A stretch of DNA of 54,863 nucleotides. Origin: Euryarchaeota archaeon UBA23 (GTDB lineage: Archaea > Thermoplasmatota > Poseidoniia > Poseidoniales > Thalassarchaeaceae). Every line of letters begins with the position of its first letter. The first letter of the stretch is position 1. Position numbers and translations under genes: made by a program. Shown here piece by piece: positions 43,686-52,785 of this stretch. The stretch is from assembly GCA_002498725.1 (NCBI GenBank), contig DAIJ01000022.1, positions 3,582 to 58,444 on the forward strand, given 5' to 3'. A model generated the notes under the pieces. It ran no database searches, was not told the origin of the DNA, and saw nothing but the letters and a program-made list of their open reading frames with translations.

Positions 43686-44159
43686 TCAAGCCCTACGCCG
43701 CTCACGATACTCAACAAGGCGTTCTTTACGGGTGATGCTACCTTCCGATAAAGGAAATGCATAGATTCTAAGACATATGAATGAGATGAATCCAAAGGCT
43801 GCAGTATTACCTGCCCACACCACATAGTGATTGTATCCAAGAGTGTCTGCAAACCATGATTGAGATGCAGTTGAAATCACTAGAAAAATTGCGTAAATAG
43901 AAAACATTATGATAAGGCTTCTACGATAATCTGATTGAGATTCAAAGGTAAGCCATCGATGAAGAAAATGTGACTTAATTGTCGATAAAGCATAGGCAAT
44001 AGACCAAGCACTTCCTGATCTATATGTTGAATGGAGATCTACCTCATAAAGTAACCAATAGAGACCAAAGAAGATTGTCACATTGAAGCATCCAACTAAA
44101 CAATACATCGCGTATTCTCTAAGAAGCTTAGACCATGGATAATCTTCACTAACTAACAC
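43686..44159 (-). CDS. GtrA-like membrane protein
   Basis: This 157-residue protein has four membrane helices (about 15-37, 45-65, 80-100 and 112-132) and the GtrA pattern, including the Phe/Arg/Trp-rich HFLHRWLTFES segment after helix 2. GtrA-family proteins are thought to flip or help transfer polyprenyl-linked sugars. The GTG at 44159 has GAGGG six bases upstream. It is nine bases after the NSS transporter stop and overlaps or abuts hisS. Confidence 0.75.
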   Translation of the reverse strand: MLVSEDYPWSKLLREYAMYCLVGCFNVTIFFGLYWLLYEVDLHSTYRSGSAWSIAYALSTIKSHFLHRWLTFESQSDYRRSLIIMFSIYAIFLVISTASQSWFADTLGYNHYVVWAGNTAAFGFISFICLRIYAFPLSEGSITRKERLVEYRERRRA

Positions 44160-44168
44160 TAATTTCCC

Positions 44169-45959
44169 TCATGCAAGTTCAGCCTCAATGGAACTACCAG
44201 AATAGGTTCGGGTATCGCCATAATCATCAACAAAAGTTGCAGGTAATGTATCTCCTACTTGTACAATAAATGGATCTTCTCCTCCGGGTAGAGTATCAAT
44301 TGATACTTCTGCTCCTTCTGGAACATTCCTGTAAAGCGGTCGAGGTTCTAAATCCCAATTAGGAGGCCAAAGTGAGCTATTCATGGAGGTTACTCGGTTT
44401 ACCAATACAAACTTGTTCATACTAATGAATAAGCCCGCAGTTACTCCCCAAAATAATAGAATTATTGAAACCCCATTTGCATTGGCCGGATTCCAAGGAT
44501 CACTAACATTCAATATCAAATCGCTAAAGTAAGACAGAATCAAAACACTAAACATTATTGGAAATCCTAGATACATGATATAATCCCACCATTTTCCAAT
44601 CCACCAATCATTATCTCCTGTATTTATGAAATCATCACGGAAAGAAGATACTCCATGATCTAGATAATCTCTAAATGAGAAACTAGTAATGTCATTTTCA
44701 TATTGCCATACTTTGTAACGATTCCATCCATATTTCCAGATTGAATAAGCAATGAATAGTCCGCTGAACATTAGTCCATACCCCCAAATGTGATCTTGAA
44801 CCTCCAAAAATTGAGGGAATGCAACACCTGTTTCTGAATCGACTAGGATCCACATAGCAGCACTTGGTAAACCGAATAAGAATATTGCAAGTGTTGTGAA
44901 TCCTACTGCTTTTTGTCTCTCAATTCCATGATCAACAAAATTTCTCACACAAAGTTCTACTGTTGATATCATCGAAGTAAGTGCTGCAAATGAGAGTGCC
45001 AAGAAGAACATGGTTACCATAAGAAGTTGAACCACAGGTCCTCCGGGAGCCTTAGCAAATACTTCGGGAAGAACAAGGAAAGTAATTGCACTGCTTCCCC
45101 CACTTACAGCACTCAATGGGTCATCACTTACTGAGAACACTGCCATCATTACAGTGAGACCCGCAATAATTGAAATGCTATTATTTGCAAGACACATTGT
45201 TGCTGCATTTAGGGTAGTGTCCTCATCTTTGCGCATATAAACAGAATAAGTAATTGCCATCCCCATTCCCGCTGAACAAGACCAAGCAGACTGTGAAAGG
45301 CCATTTATCCAAGTTTCAGGTTGGACTAGATACTGAGGTTGAATACTGAACATGTAGACAAAACCGTCTAATGAACCATCATCTAGATCCATTACAAAGG
45401 CAAGGAAAAGTGCAGCGAATAATAGAATAAAAAGGGATACCATCAGTGTCACATTTACTTTTTCGATAGCCTTAGCACCCTTCCAAATTGCTGCCATTGT
45501 GATAATAACTGCTAATGCCTGAAAGAACACTACTTGAAGTGGATCTTGGAGAAAATCATTCCAAACTTGGACGGTATCGACTTCTGAACCTAAACCTCCG
45601 CGGATTGCTGTTTGAAAGTAATTTATACACCATCCAGTAACTACAGCATAATAGAAACCAATAGCTGTAGAAATCCAAGCAGTCCAAAGACCCATCCAAG
45701 CAAATTTGTTACCTGAAAAAATACGGAAAGTACCAACTGTACCCGTTCTACTGCGCTTACCCAAAGCAAATTCCGCTATAATTAGAGGTACTGACCAAAG
45801 GAATAGAAATATTAGCCACGGAACTAGAAACGAACCCCCGCCATTTGCTCCGACCATTCTTGGAAATCGCCAAATATTTCCAGTTCCAATAGCCGCTCCA
45901 ATAGTTGCGAAAATTAGTCCTAGTCGACCACTAAATTCGTCTGATCCCCCGGATTGCAT
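44169..45959 (-). CDS. NSS-family sodium-dependent amino acid symporter
   Basis: This 596-residue protein has about 12 membrane segments and the sodium:neurotransmitter symporter N-terminus, with TIGAAIGTGNIWRFP (unwound helix 1, sodium and substrate site) and FLVPWLIFLFLWSVPLIIAEFALG. A C-terminal soluble tail of about 80 residues follows the last helix. It probably imports amino acids with Na+. ATG 45959 overlaps the carboxypeptidase stop (TGATG) and has GGAGGAT upstream, so the peptidase and transporter are translationally coupled. Confidence 0.93.
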   Translation of the reverse strand: MQSGGSDEFSGRLGLIFATIGAAIGTGNIWRFPRMVGANGGGSFLVPWLIFLFLWSVPLIIAEFALGKRSRTGTVGTFRIFSGNKFAWMGLWTAWISTAIGFYYAVVTGWCINYFQTAIRGGLGSEVDTVQVWNDFLQDPLQVVFFQALAVIITMAAIWKGAKAIEKVNVTLMVSLFILLFAALFLAFVMDLDDGSLDGFVYMFSIQPQYLVQPETWINGLSQSAWSCSAGMGMAITYSVYMRKDEDTTLNAATMCLANNSISIIAGLTVMMAVFSVSDDPLSAVSGGSSAITFLVLPEVFAKAPGGPVVQLLMVTMFFLALSFAALTSMISTVELCVRNFVDHGIERQKAVGFTTLAIFLFGLPSAAMWILVDSETGVAFPQFLEVQDHIWGYGLMFSGLFIAYSIWKYGWNRYKVWQYENDITSFSFRDYLDHGVSSFRDDFINTGDNDWWIGKWWDYIMYLGFPIMFSVLILSYFSDLILNVSDPWNPANANGVSIILLFWGVTAGLFISMNKFVLVNRVTSMNSSLWPPNWDLEPRPLYRNVPEGAEVSIDTLPGGEDPFIVQVGDTLPATFVDDYGDTRTYSGSSIEAELA

Positions 45960-48130
45960 CAAACATCCTCCTCTGATTCGTAATCAGGAGGAAGACCGAG
46001 GACTCCACGCTCATCATCAAACATGGCTCTCAATGTATATCCTAAACCCCCCCACACCATTGTGGCAATTAGAGCAAACATCATGAGTGCTAGAATGCCT
46101 GAACCAAATGATGCCCTGTAAGTAATGGATAATTCATAATAATTCGAAGTATCTGGATCTGGATATGTGAATGGAAATGCTCCATTTGTGGTTCCAAGCA
46201 CGGCCTTGTAGTGTATCTTACCAACAGCTGTATCGGGTGCAGGGATATTAGAGGAAATACGAGTGCCATTAGAACCATCAAGTAGAACACATGGCTCGTT
46301 TGTTAGTTCAAATGGAGATAATCTCCAATCAACTGAAACCCATTCTGTTGGACCAAAGTCATCCTGCTGTCTAGTTGGTTCTACTAAACGCCATTTAAGA
46401 TGAGTTCGATTAATATCTGAAGTAAATGGGAATGATTCTTCAAGACACAAACCAACAGGAATCTCACCACGACTCGGGACCATTACTTCATCGGGAGAAT
46501 CTACCCACTGAGTTCCAGTAGTATTTTGGATTCCAACTACTGCACGATATCTCGGATCATCTGCAATCTCAAGCATGTAGAATGGAATGCCAAGATTTCT
46601 TACAGAAATATGAGCGATATCATCTGGTTGCTCATGGAAATTATTTCCTATCTCTATTGTGTAACAGTAAGACTGATGCACTCCATATTGCCAATCACAA
46701 AAGTCGCCCTGAGTCGGATAGAAGTCTCCTGACTGAAAGGCAGCATAGTCGGTCATTTGGCCCATAATATCCCCATGGTAAGTTAGATACTCGTCATCTG
46801 GAGTTACGCAACCATCATTGCAATGGCCCCATGGCCATAAAACAAGTTCAGAGTATGAGTGCCATGAGAGTGAAGTCTTGAAATCGGAAGCCCCATCTCC
46901 ATTATCATCATTCATCTCGGTCATATCTTGAATAAACTTGGTTTCTGGCTCGCTATTTCCACCCATCCAATCTTCATCCACTTCTCCATCTGCATCATCG
47001 TCTTTACCATCAACATGGTCTTCGTTGATTCTGCCATCACCATCATTATCAACGGTATCAATAGGCCCTGGATAGGTCTGTGAAAAGTCTGGATCTCCGA
47101 AGGTACAGACTCCTGGAACTGGAGTGACTCCGATAAGAAGGCCCCACTCGAACTGATAATTCCTGTTCAGATCTACGCCGTCGCAGCCCTCATTTACCTC
47201 CTCATCAGTATCTGGTATTGGTGTAATTCCTGTAACAGTATTGTCTCTGAGATTCTTTCTCCAACCAGGAGAGTTGGAGTCACATCCATTATATGCCTCG
47301 GGTCCACAAAAGACCTCTCTGTCATACCTGTTGCCATCAACGTTAAGCAGAGGGATTAGGTAAATCTCCCTTGTATTTACCATATCGGTAATAAATTGTT
47401 CAGAAAAATCTTCGTCGACTCCTAAATCACCGGGCCCACAGGCCACGCCATCTCCGTTAGAATCCTGAGCTGTTTCATTGAGACGACTACAGTCACCGTC
47501 ATTATCAATTCCATCCCAACCATCTTCATCGACCAACCCATCACCGTCATTATCGACACCAGCCATTCCGTAGTAATATGCAATGGTCTCTAGGAAAAAC
47601 ATGGGTACTTCATATGACATCCACTCTCTGGCATGATGATTACCGACTAACATTATATCTGGACGATCTGCATAGTTTCCATCATCTCCATTAAATTCGT
47701 TGTAATCTCCATCTTGAACGTTACCAGTAATTTTCATCCATGGACTTAGATGATTATAGTACCATCCTTCATAGTCTGCTGAAGTCATTTCATTACCACG
47801 TGCATTGGTTCCACCGAGTAAACCTTCATGAAATTGGAAAAAATCAGGATTTCGGTCGGCAAGAACTTGCATTCTGGCCTTCATTGAAAAATAATCATGG
47901 TAGGCCCGGAATTGTAACTGATCATTATCAGCAGATGCCCAAGGAAATATCTGATTGGCATAATCCTCTGACCAGATATCCGAAGCAGGCTCACCCTGAT
48001 CTATCTCATCAGTCTGTATACAACCAGGAGCAATTAGAGAAATGAGAAATAGCATTAGTAAAGCAATTACAGGAATTCGTCGCTTTCTAACAACTCGAAT
48101 AGAAGCAGAAGATCTCTTGCTGCTCGCCAT
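45959..48130 (-). CDS. M14 zinc carboxypeptidase, lipoprotein-like, with Ca-binding repeats
   Basis: This 723-residue protein has a basic N-terminus, a hydrophobic segment (about 20-36) ending in a lipobox-like LIAPGC, an M14 domain and a C-terminal membrane helix (about 685-707). Zinc ligands are H166 and E169 (HAREW) and H424 (LSWHSYSE); the catalytic Glu is E493 (TIEIGN); LNRNYQ contains the substrate-binding Asn-Arg pair. Several Asp-rich loops (DNDGDGLVDEDG, DSNGDGVACG, DNDGDGRINEDH, DDDADGEVDEDW) are thrombospondin-type-3-like Ca2+ sites inserted inside the catalytic domain. It removes C-terminal residues from peptides outside the cell, feeding the coupled transporter. ATG 48130. Confidence 0.92.
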   Translation of the reverse strand: MASSKRSSASIRVVRKRRIPVIALLMLFLISLIAPGCIQTDEIDQGEPASDIWSEDYANQIFPWASADNDQLQFRAYHDYFSMKARMQVLADRNPDFFQFHEGLLGGTNARGNEMTSADYEGWYYNHLSPWMKITGNVQDGDYNEFNGDDGNYADRPDIMLVGNHHAREWMSYEVPMFFLETIAYYYGMAGVDNDGDGLVDEDGWDGIDNDGDCSRLNETAQDSNGDGVACGPGDLGVDEDFSEQFITDMVNTREIYLIPLLNVDGNRYDREVFCGPEAYNGCDSNSPGWRKNLRDNTVTGITPIPDTDEEVNEGCDGVDLNRNYQFEWGLLIGVTPVPGVCTFGDPDFSQTYPGPIDTVDNDGDGRINEDHVDGKDDDADGEVDEDWMGGNSEPETKFIQDMTEMNDDNGDGASDFKTSLSWHSYSELVLWPWGHCNDGCVTPDDEYLTYHGDIMGQMTDYAAFQSGDFYPTQGDFCDWQYGVHQSYCYTIEIGNNFHEQPDDIAHISVRNLGIPFYMLEIADDPRYRAVVGIQNTTGTQWVDSPDEVMVPSRGEIPVGLCLEESFPFTSDINRTHLKWRLVEPTRQQDDFGPTEWVSVDWRLSPFELTNEPCVLLDGSNGTRISSNIPAPDTAVGKIHYKAVLGTTNGAFPFTYPDPDTSNYYELSITYRASFGSGILALMMFALIATMVWGGLGYTLRAMFDDERGVLGLPPDYESEEDV

Positions 48131-48229
48131 GGGAACGTTCCGTCGAGATACGGGGTAGTATTCAATATCTCGTAGGCCGGTCCTATGGACCGGGGCGGGG
48201 TTTATGGGTAAGTCGCCCTCGGCAAAAAC
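48131..48229. promoter_or_regulatory. divergent promoter region with two palindromes
   Basis: This 99-base gap separates the M14 peptidase (minus) and the MscS channel (plus). It holds GGAACGTTCC (48132-48141), a perfect palindrome one base before the M14 ATG, and CCGGTCC-TAT-GGACCGG (48177-48193), a 7-bp inverted repeat with 3-nt centre. TATA-like boxes GAATACTAC (minus, about 48158) and GTTTATGG (plus, about 48199-48206) sit 25 bases before each ATG, so both mRNAs could be leaderless. Confidence 0.45.
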
Positions 48230-49312
48230 ATGGAAGAAGACTCCTTTCTAGACGAAATAATGGTTGGAAACGAGGTGTTACTCGAATTTTCAGGGGGTAC
48301 AATTGCGGTATTAACTGGTTTTATCGCTATCTCGGTAATTGGAGGAATTATCTCAAGAAGATTTCTTTTTCCAAAAATCTTGGATCTTATCTCAAAATCT
48401 GAGAGAATTGATGGTAGAACTCTTCTTGCTCCAAAGTCACTTGGATGGATGATGGGATTCCTAATATTTTCCGAATTAATGTCGTGGCTAGATGATAATT
48501 TCAGTCCTGTTTGGAATGAAAATATTGCTAATCTCATGATTGACTGGTCGTTTACTTTCTTCTTACTAGGCATGCTGCTTGCAGCTTATCGACTTGTTGA
48601 CTATCTAGACGCTTTCATAGTCGTAGAAGGAGAAGAGAATACTGCAAGCCGTCGGTCTCTTGCCAGTGTTGCTGAATCAGTTGGACATCTAGTGGTAGCT
48701 CTACTCGCTGCATTTGTTGTTGCTGGTCTCTTTGGTCTAAATTTGAATGGGTTAATTGCTGGACTAGGAATAACAGGTCTTGCTCTGGCATTGGCTGCTA
48801 GAGATAGTGTAGCAAATATATTCGGGGCGATTTCAATAATAATTGATCAACCATTCAATGTTGGTGATTGGATACTTGTTGATGGTATTGAAGGAGAAGT
48901 TATGGAAATAGGTCTACGTACCACTCTTATTCGTTCTTCGGCTGATACCATTATCACTATACCAAATTCAAATCTTGTTAATTCACCTGTAGAAAATTTC
49001 AGTCAAAGAAGATTTCGCAGGATTCAGCCTATTTTCGAATTTGAAGTAAACTCGGATATTGATTCATTGAAATTGTTTTGTGAGAAATTACTTGCTAAAG
49101 TTAAAGATGATCCACGTGCAGTAAAAGAAGAAGACTCATGGGTTAAAGTAAATTCATTCGGACCATCTAAGGTTACAATTTCTTGTAACTTCTACTCCGT
49201 TCAGTCGTCAGCATCTCAGAGAGAAATGAATGAAGATATTATTCTGAGTTCCCAAACAATTGCAAGCGAATGTAAATTAAAATTCCATGAGCCACGCCTA
49301 AGATGGCAATAG
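48230..49312 (+). CDS. MscS-family mechanosensitive channel
   Basis: This 360-residue protein has three or four N-terminal membrane helices (about 20-40, 70-90, 105-125 and the pore helix near 165-190). The pore-lining helix and following segment (GLGITGLALALAARDSVANIFGAI) and the beta domain with FNVGDWILVDGIEGEVMEIGLRTT and IPNSNLVNSPVENFS are typical of MscS. A C-terminal alpha/beta domain completes the vestibule. It releases solutes under hypo-osmotic shock. No SD is seen; a TATA-like box 25 bases upstream suggests a leaderless mRNA. Confidence 0.93.
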   Translation: MEEDSFLDEIMVGNEVLLEFSGGTIAVLTGFIAISVIGGIISRRFLFPKILDLISKSERIDGRTLLAPKSLGWMMGFLIFSELMSWLDDNFSPVWNENIANLMIDWSFTFFLLGMLLAAYRLVDYLDAFIVVEGEENTASRRSLASVAESVGHLVVALLAAFVVAGLFGLNLNGLIAGLGITGLALALAARDSVANIFGAISIIIDQPFNVGDWILVDGIEGEVMEIGLRTTLIRSSADTIITIPNSNLVNSPVENFSQRRFRRIQPIFEFEVNSDIDSLKLFCEKLLAKVKDDPRAVKEEDSWVKVNSFGPSKVTISCNFYSVQSSASQREMNEDIILSSQTIASECKLKFHEPRLRWQ

Positions 49313-49323
49313 GAGAATTCAAA

Positions 49324-49929
49324 ATGTCTGCTTTGGTACTGATTAGACATGGCCAATCTGTATGGAACGCGGCTAATCGATTTACAGGATGGACAGATGT
49401 TGAATTATCCAGAAAAGGAGAGGAAGAGGCCGCTATTGCTGGGAAAAAATTAGCAAATTTTCAATTTGATATAGTATATACTAGTGCATTAATTAGAGCC
49501 AAAAAAACTGCTCAAATAATTATCGAACATAACAAGGTTTCAGATAACCCTACAGTATACCATAATGAAAAATTAAATGAGAGGCACTATGGCGATTTAC
49601 AGGGTTTGAACAAGAAAGAAACTGCAGAAAAACATGGTGCTGAACAGGTTCACATTTGGAGACGCTCTTTCGATGTCCCTCCACCTGGAGGAGAGAGTCT
49701 AAAGATGAATGCTGAAAGAACTATACCATATTTTGTTGAAAACATTGTTTCTGATTTAGAAAAAGGAAAAAATGTACTTGTTGCTGCACATGGAAATTCT
49801 CTAAGATCCATTGTCATGTTTATTGAGGAAATATCTCCTGAAGAAATTACCAAATTAGAAATCCCTACAGGAGTGCCGATGTTTTATGATTATTCGGATG
49901 GTAATATTGTTAGAATAAATAATTCATAA
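49324..49929 (+). CDS. gpmA: 2,3-bisphosphoglycerate-dependent phosphoglycerate mutase
   Basis: This 201-residue protein has the histidine phosphatase signature LIRHGQSVWN (His 9 is phosphorylated), RFTGWTDVELSRKG, LNERHYGDLQGLNK and AAHGNSLR, all specific for GpmA-type mutases. It interconverts 3- and 2-phosphoglycerate. Most archaea use the cofactor-independent ApgM instead. ATG 49324 has AGGAG upstream, inside the end of the MscS gene. Its stop abuts the stop of the converging orphan gene. Confidence 0.93.
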   Translation: MSALVLIRHGQSVWNAANRFTGWTDVELSRKGEEEAAIAGKKLANFQFDIVYTSALIRAKKTAQIIIEHNKVSDNPTVYHNEKLNERHYGDLQGLNKKETAEKHGAEQVHIWRRSFDVPPPGGESLKMNAERTIPYFVENIVSDLEKGKNVLVAAHGNSLRSIVMFIEEISPEEITKLEIPTGVPMFYDYSDGNIVRINNS

Positions 49930-51204
49930 TCAGTGGATAGGGTTCTCGGGTGGTGGAGCTGCAGCATTGAATCTATGTCTAAGATAGAAAAATACTCCAA
50001 ACAACAGTAAAGGTATAGATGGAAATACTATCGTTCCATCGATAACCAAGTTTATCCAATTAGAAGTGCCAATAATACACAAAATACCAGCCATCAATGA
50101 GACTGCTGAAAGTATTCTTGCATTGAATAATTTCTTTTGCAATTTAGGAACCTTCTCAATAATTGTCACTGCAGGTTCTGGCCTACCTGACTGATTGGAT
50201 ACAGCTTCAACTACATCAAGTAATGACTGCTCATATTCCCAAATCACAGAGCCTCCAGTGTGAGCACTGAAGGAACGGTTAGAACACCAAGAATTTGGAG
50301 CCGTAAGTTTCCATCCCTCGATTAGAGATGAACGTAGGTGAGATAAATCAAGTTCCGTGTTAGCACCTCTATGTTGACGAGATAAATCATGTAGTAGTGA
50401 TGCTAAATCACGTATTGCGGGCATATTAAATTGAGTTTGGATTAAGCCATGGGCTAAGCGAGATGGACCTATTCTAATTCCAATGTCGCCCGATGATGAT
50501 TCACTAAACATAGAGAATCTAACATCTCCAATATCTAATGTGGCTGGGGCCCCTCTTGTGAATGGAGCACGCCATAGCGATGCTGCTTTGAGACGGGCTT
50601 CAATCTCATGAAAACGTTCATTCCAACGTTTCTGATCTGGTGGATTGGTCCATTCTGATTTTGCTAAAGTATGATATCTTCCTAAGGATGACCCACAGCG
50701 TTTGATTAATTCACACGCTTCTTCTAGATCATTACGCTCAAGATGATCAATTAATACATCTAAGGCATTTAATGATTCTAATCCTAATCTACGAAGAAGT
50801 ATCAACTCAGAATCATTGTGGAGAAAACCTCCGCATGGAACGTCAAAGTGATCGGGAGAGATTCTTGCTCGAGATCTTATATTTGGTCCACCCCATGGTT
50901 GGACCTCAGCCAACCAAAGTCCTTCTTCAGAATGTATTTTATACACCGGGCCTCGATTTGTTGGAATTTCTTCAATACTCAATATCTGTTCTGGTACTTC
51001 ACCCCATGAATCCATATTTTCAGTAATCTTATTCCATCCCTCTATTGTAGAAATAATCTCTTCGGGTTCCAGAAGATTTAGTCGGAATTTCAAACCTCTA
51101 AGTGTATGTGAAGTAAAACCGTAGGGTGGCTCTAAATCTGTGTCAACCTCAACAAGAAACTTGGGGCGCCAAGCCTCATTGAGTGATGATTCCGTACGCG
51201 ACAC
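49930..51204 (-). CDS. orphan protein with two C-terminal membrane helices
   Basis: I do not recognise the family of this 424-residue protein. The N-terminal 340 residues are soluble; two adjacent membrane helices (about 365-385 and 392-410) lie at the end, and the last residues are Pro-rich. The middle has a pattern (YKIHSEEGLWLAEVQPW, LGRYHTL, DLASLLHDLSRQHRGANTEL, SSLIEGWK) loosely like aminoglycoside-phosphotransferase or APH-type kinase folds, but no HxDxxxxN catalytic loop or DFG-like Asp is seen. If kinase-like, it would be a degenerate one. ATG 51204. The gene is convergent with gpmA and divergent from the HAD gene. Confidence 0.7.
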   Translation of the reverse strand: MSRTESSLNEAWRPKFLVEVDTDLEPPYGFTSHTLRGLKFRLNLLEPEEIISTIEGWNKITENMDSWGEVPEQILSIEEIPTNRGPVYKIHSEEGLWLAEVQPWGGPNIRSRARISPDHFDVPCGGFLHNDSELILLRRLGLESLNALDVLIDHLERNDLEEACELIKRCGSSLGRYHTLAKSEWTNPPDQKRWNERFHEIEARLKAASLWRAPFTRGAPATLDIGDVRFSMFSESSSGDIGIRIGPSRLAHGLIQTQFNMPAIRDLASLLHDLSRQHRGANTELDLSHLRSSLIEGWKLTAPNSWCSNRSFSAHTGGSVIWEYEQSLLDVVEAVSNQSGRPEPAVTIIEKVPKLQKKLFNARILSAVSLMAGILCIIGTSNWINLVIDGTIVFPSIPLLLFGVFFYLRHRFNAAAPPPENPIH

Positions 51205-51299
51205 ATAATCTCCGAGAATAGATCTTGGCTTGATAGAATCGGTCTAAAAAACTCAGATTTATCCGAAGCCTTCAATCGGGATGGATTGGACGAATAATT

Positions 51300-51845
51300 G
51301 TGATAGATAGCCCCGTAGATATGCCACTCGCTGTGGATATGGATGGTACTTTGATTCTTACCGACATGAGTATTGTTAGTGCAAAGAGGGTTTTTCTTCG
51401 ATATCCTTGGATGATTATAATCACATTATTTCTAGAATTGACTGGTCAAAGAGCAAAATGGAAAAAACTGTTAGCTCGTAAACTTATATTTGATCCGGCC
51501 GAATTAGTATATCACGAAAAGTTCGTTGATTGGGTGACCGGAGAAAAGGCTCGAGGAAGAACTGTCATACTTGCTACAGCATCAGACCGATTTCTGGCAG
51601 AAGTTGTTGCTGCACATGTTGGTTTGTTCGATGATGTTATTGGATCGGATGGAAAAATAAATCTCAGAGGAAAGAGGAAAGCTGAATCTCTTATTGCGAG
51701 ATTTGGAGAGAAAGGATTTGGGTATGCAGGTAATAGTAAACACGATATTCCAGTTTGGGAACATTGTGGACAAGTAATAGTTGTAAATCCAGAAAGTGGG
51801 CTTCTAGATAAGGTTGGAAATTCCGCGGATCTTGTCTTTGAGTAG
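51300..51845 (+). CDS. HAD-superfamily hydrolase
   Basis: This 181-residue protein has the HAD motif I DMDGTLI near the start, motif II Thr/Ser in VILATASDR, the Lys of motif III (GKRKAESL) and Asp in AGNSKHDIPVW. The cap is an all-helical insert after motif I with a hydrophobic stretch (YPWMIIITLFLELTGQRA), as in the HAD domains fused to UbiA-type prenyltransferases. It is probably a phosphatase of a lipid-linked or sugar phosphate. The start is GTG 51300 or ATG 51321. The cis-prenyltransferase gene follows 49 bases later, supporting a role in polyprenyl metabolism. Confidence 0.82.
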   Translation: MIDSPVDMPLAVDMDGTLILTDMSIVSAKRVFLRYPWMIIITLFLELTGQRAKWKKLLARKLIFDPAELVYHEKFVDWVTGEKARGRTVILATASDRFLAEVVAAHVGLFDDVIGSDGKINLRGKRKAESLIARFGEKGFGYAGNSKHDIPVWEHCGQVIVVNPESGLLDKVGNSADLVFE

Positions 51846-51894
51846 CAGGACCTACCGCCGACGACCTTTAGCGCAAATAGCATTTGGTGGGTAC

Positions 51895-52785
51895 ATGGGT
51901 CGAACACGTAAGGCGTTAGGTCGCAGATTGGACTCATTAGCCCACTGGATGCTAAAATTCAGAATTATTTCAATCCCCGCTCATAGGATTGCAAATTCTT
52001 CAATTGCGTGGAGCTTTATTTCAAGAATAGATCGAATTAGAAGAAATAGAATGAGAGATCGGATTATTTCTTTAGGACCTGAAATGATACCGCAACATAT
52101 CTCCATGATTATGGATGGCAATAGGAGATTTGCGTGGTCTAAATCTATGAATTCTGATTCGGGTCATAAAGCAGGAAAAGAGAGACTGAAGGAAGTAATG
52201 AAATGGGTCTTAGAACTAAAAGTTCCTTATCTAACAGTTTACGCACTCTCTACAGAGAATCTAATTGGAAGAAATGAAGATGAGTTAAAGACTCTATTTG
52301 ATCTATATGAAAGCGGCCTAGAAGAGATTTCAGTAGACCCTATGATTCATGAAAATAAAGTAAAGGTACAAGTTGTTGGGAGAATCGAATTATTACCGGA
52401 AAGGGTTAGAAACGCGATAGATAAAGCAAAGGATGCTACCTCCCACTATGACAATTTTTTGTTTACAGTTTGTCTAGCATATGGTGGTCGTGAAGAAATT
52501 GTGGATGCTGTGAAAAAAATTGCATCGGAACACGCAAGTGGAAAAATACAATTAGATTCAATTGATCCTTCAACAATCTCGGAGAGATTGTATACAGCAG
52601 ATCTGCCAGATCCTGATCTAGTGATTCGTACTTCTGGAGAAGAACGTGTATCGAATTTTCTTCTCTGGCAAATTGCGTATTCAGAACTTTATTTCACCGA
52701 TGTACATTGGCCATCATTCTCACGAAAAGACCTCTATGCTGCTATTGAGGACTATCAATTAAGGAAGAGAAGATATGGCGAATGA
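51895..52785 (+). CDS. uppS: cis-prenyltransferase (undecaprenyl/polyprenyl diphosphate synthase)
   Basis: This protein of about 296 residues makes the long-chain polyprenyl diphosphate that becomes the lipid carrier for glycan assembly. Signatures: HISMIMDGNRRFA with the catalytic Asp, YALSTEN, and VIRTSGEERVSNFLLWQIAYSELYF with WP following. The first 65 residues are a basic extension (RKALGRRLDSLAHW, RIDRIRRNRMRDR) with a weak amphipathic or membrane-binding segment. ATG 51895 is preferred; the frame is open back to 51814 inside the HAD gene. It overlaps the Nudix gene by 11 bases. Confidence 0.95.
   Translation: MGRTRKALGRRLDSLAHWMLKFRIISIPAHRIANSSIAWSFISRIDRIRRNRMRDRIISLGPEMIPQHISMIMDGNRRFAWSKSMNSDSGHKAGKERLKEVMKWVLELKVPYLTVYALSTENLIGRNEDELKTLFDLYESGLEEISVDPMIHENKVKVQVVGRIELLPERVRNAIDKAKDATSHYDNFLFTVCLAYGGREEIVDAVKKIASEHASGKIQLDSIDPSTISERLYTADLPDPDLVIRTSGEERVSNFLLWQIAYSELYFTDVHWPSFSRKDLYAAIEDYQLRKRRYGE

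Noticed and set aside
46970..47570. Possible DNA repeat array or CRISPR in the M14 gene
   Set aside because: The repeated look comes from codons for Asp-rich Ca-binding loops in frame. Units are irregular and no constant repeat/spacer pattern exists. No CRISPR array was seen anywhere in the window.
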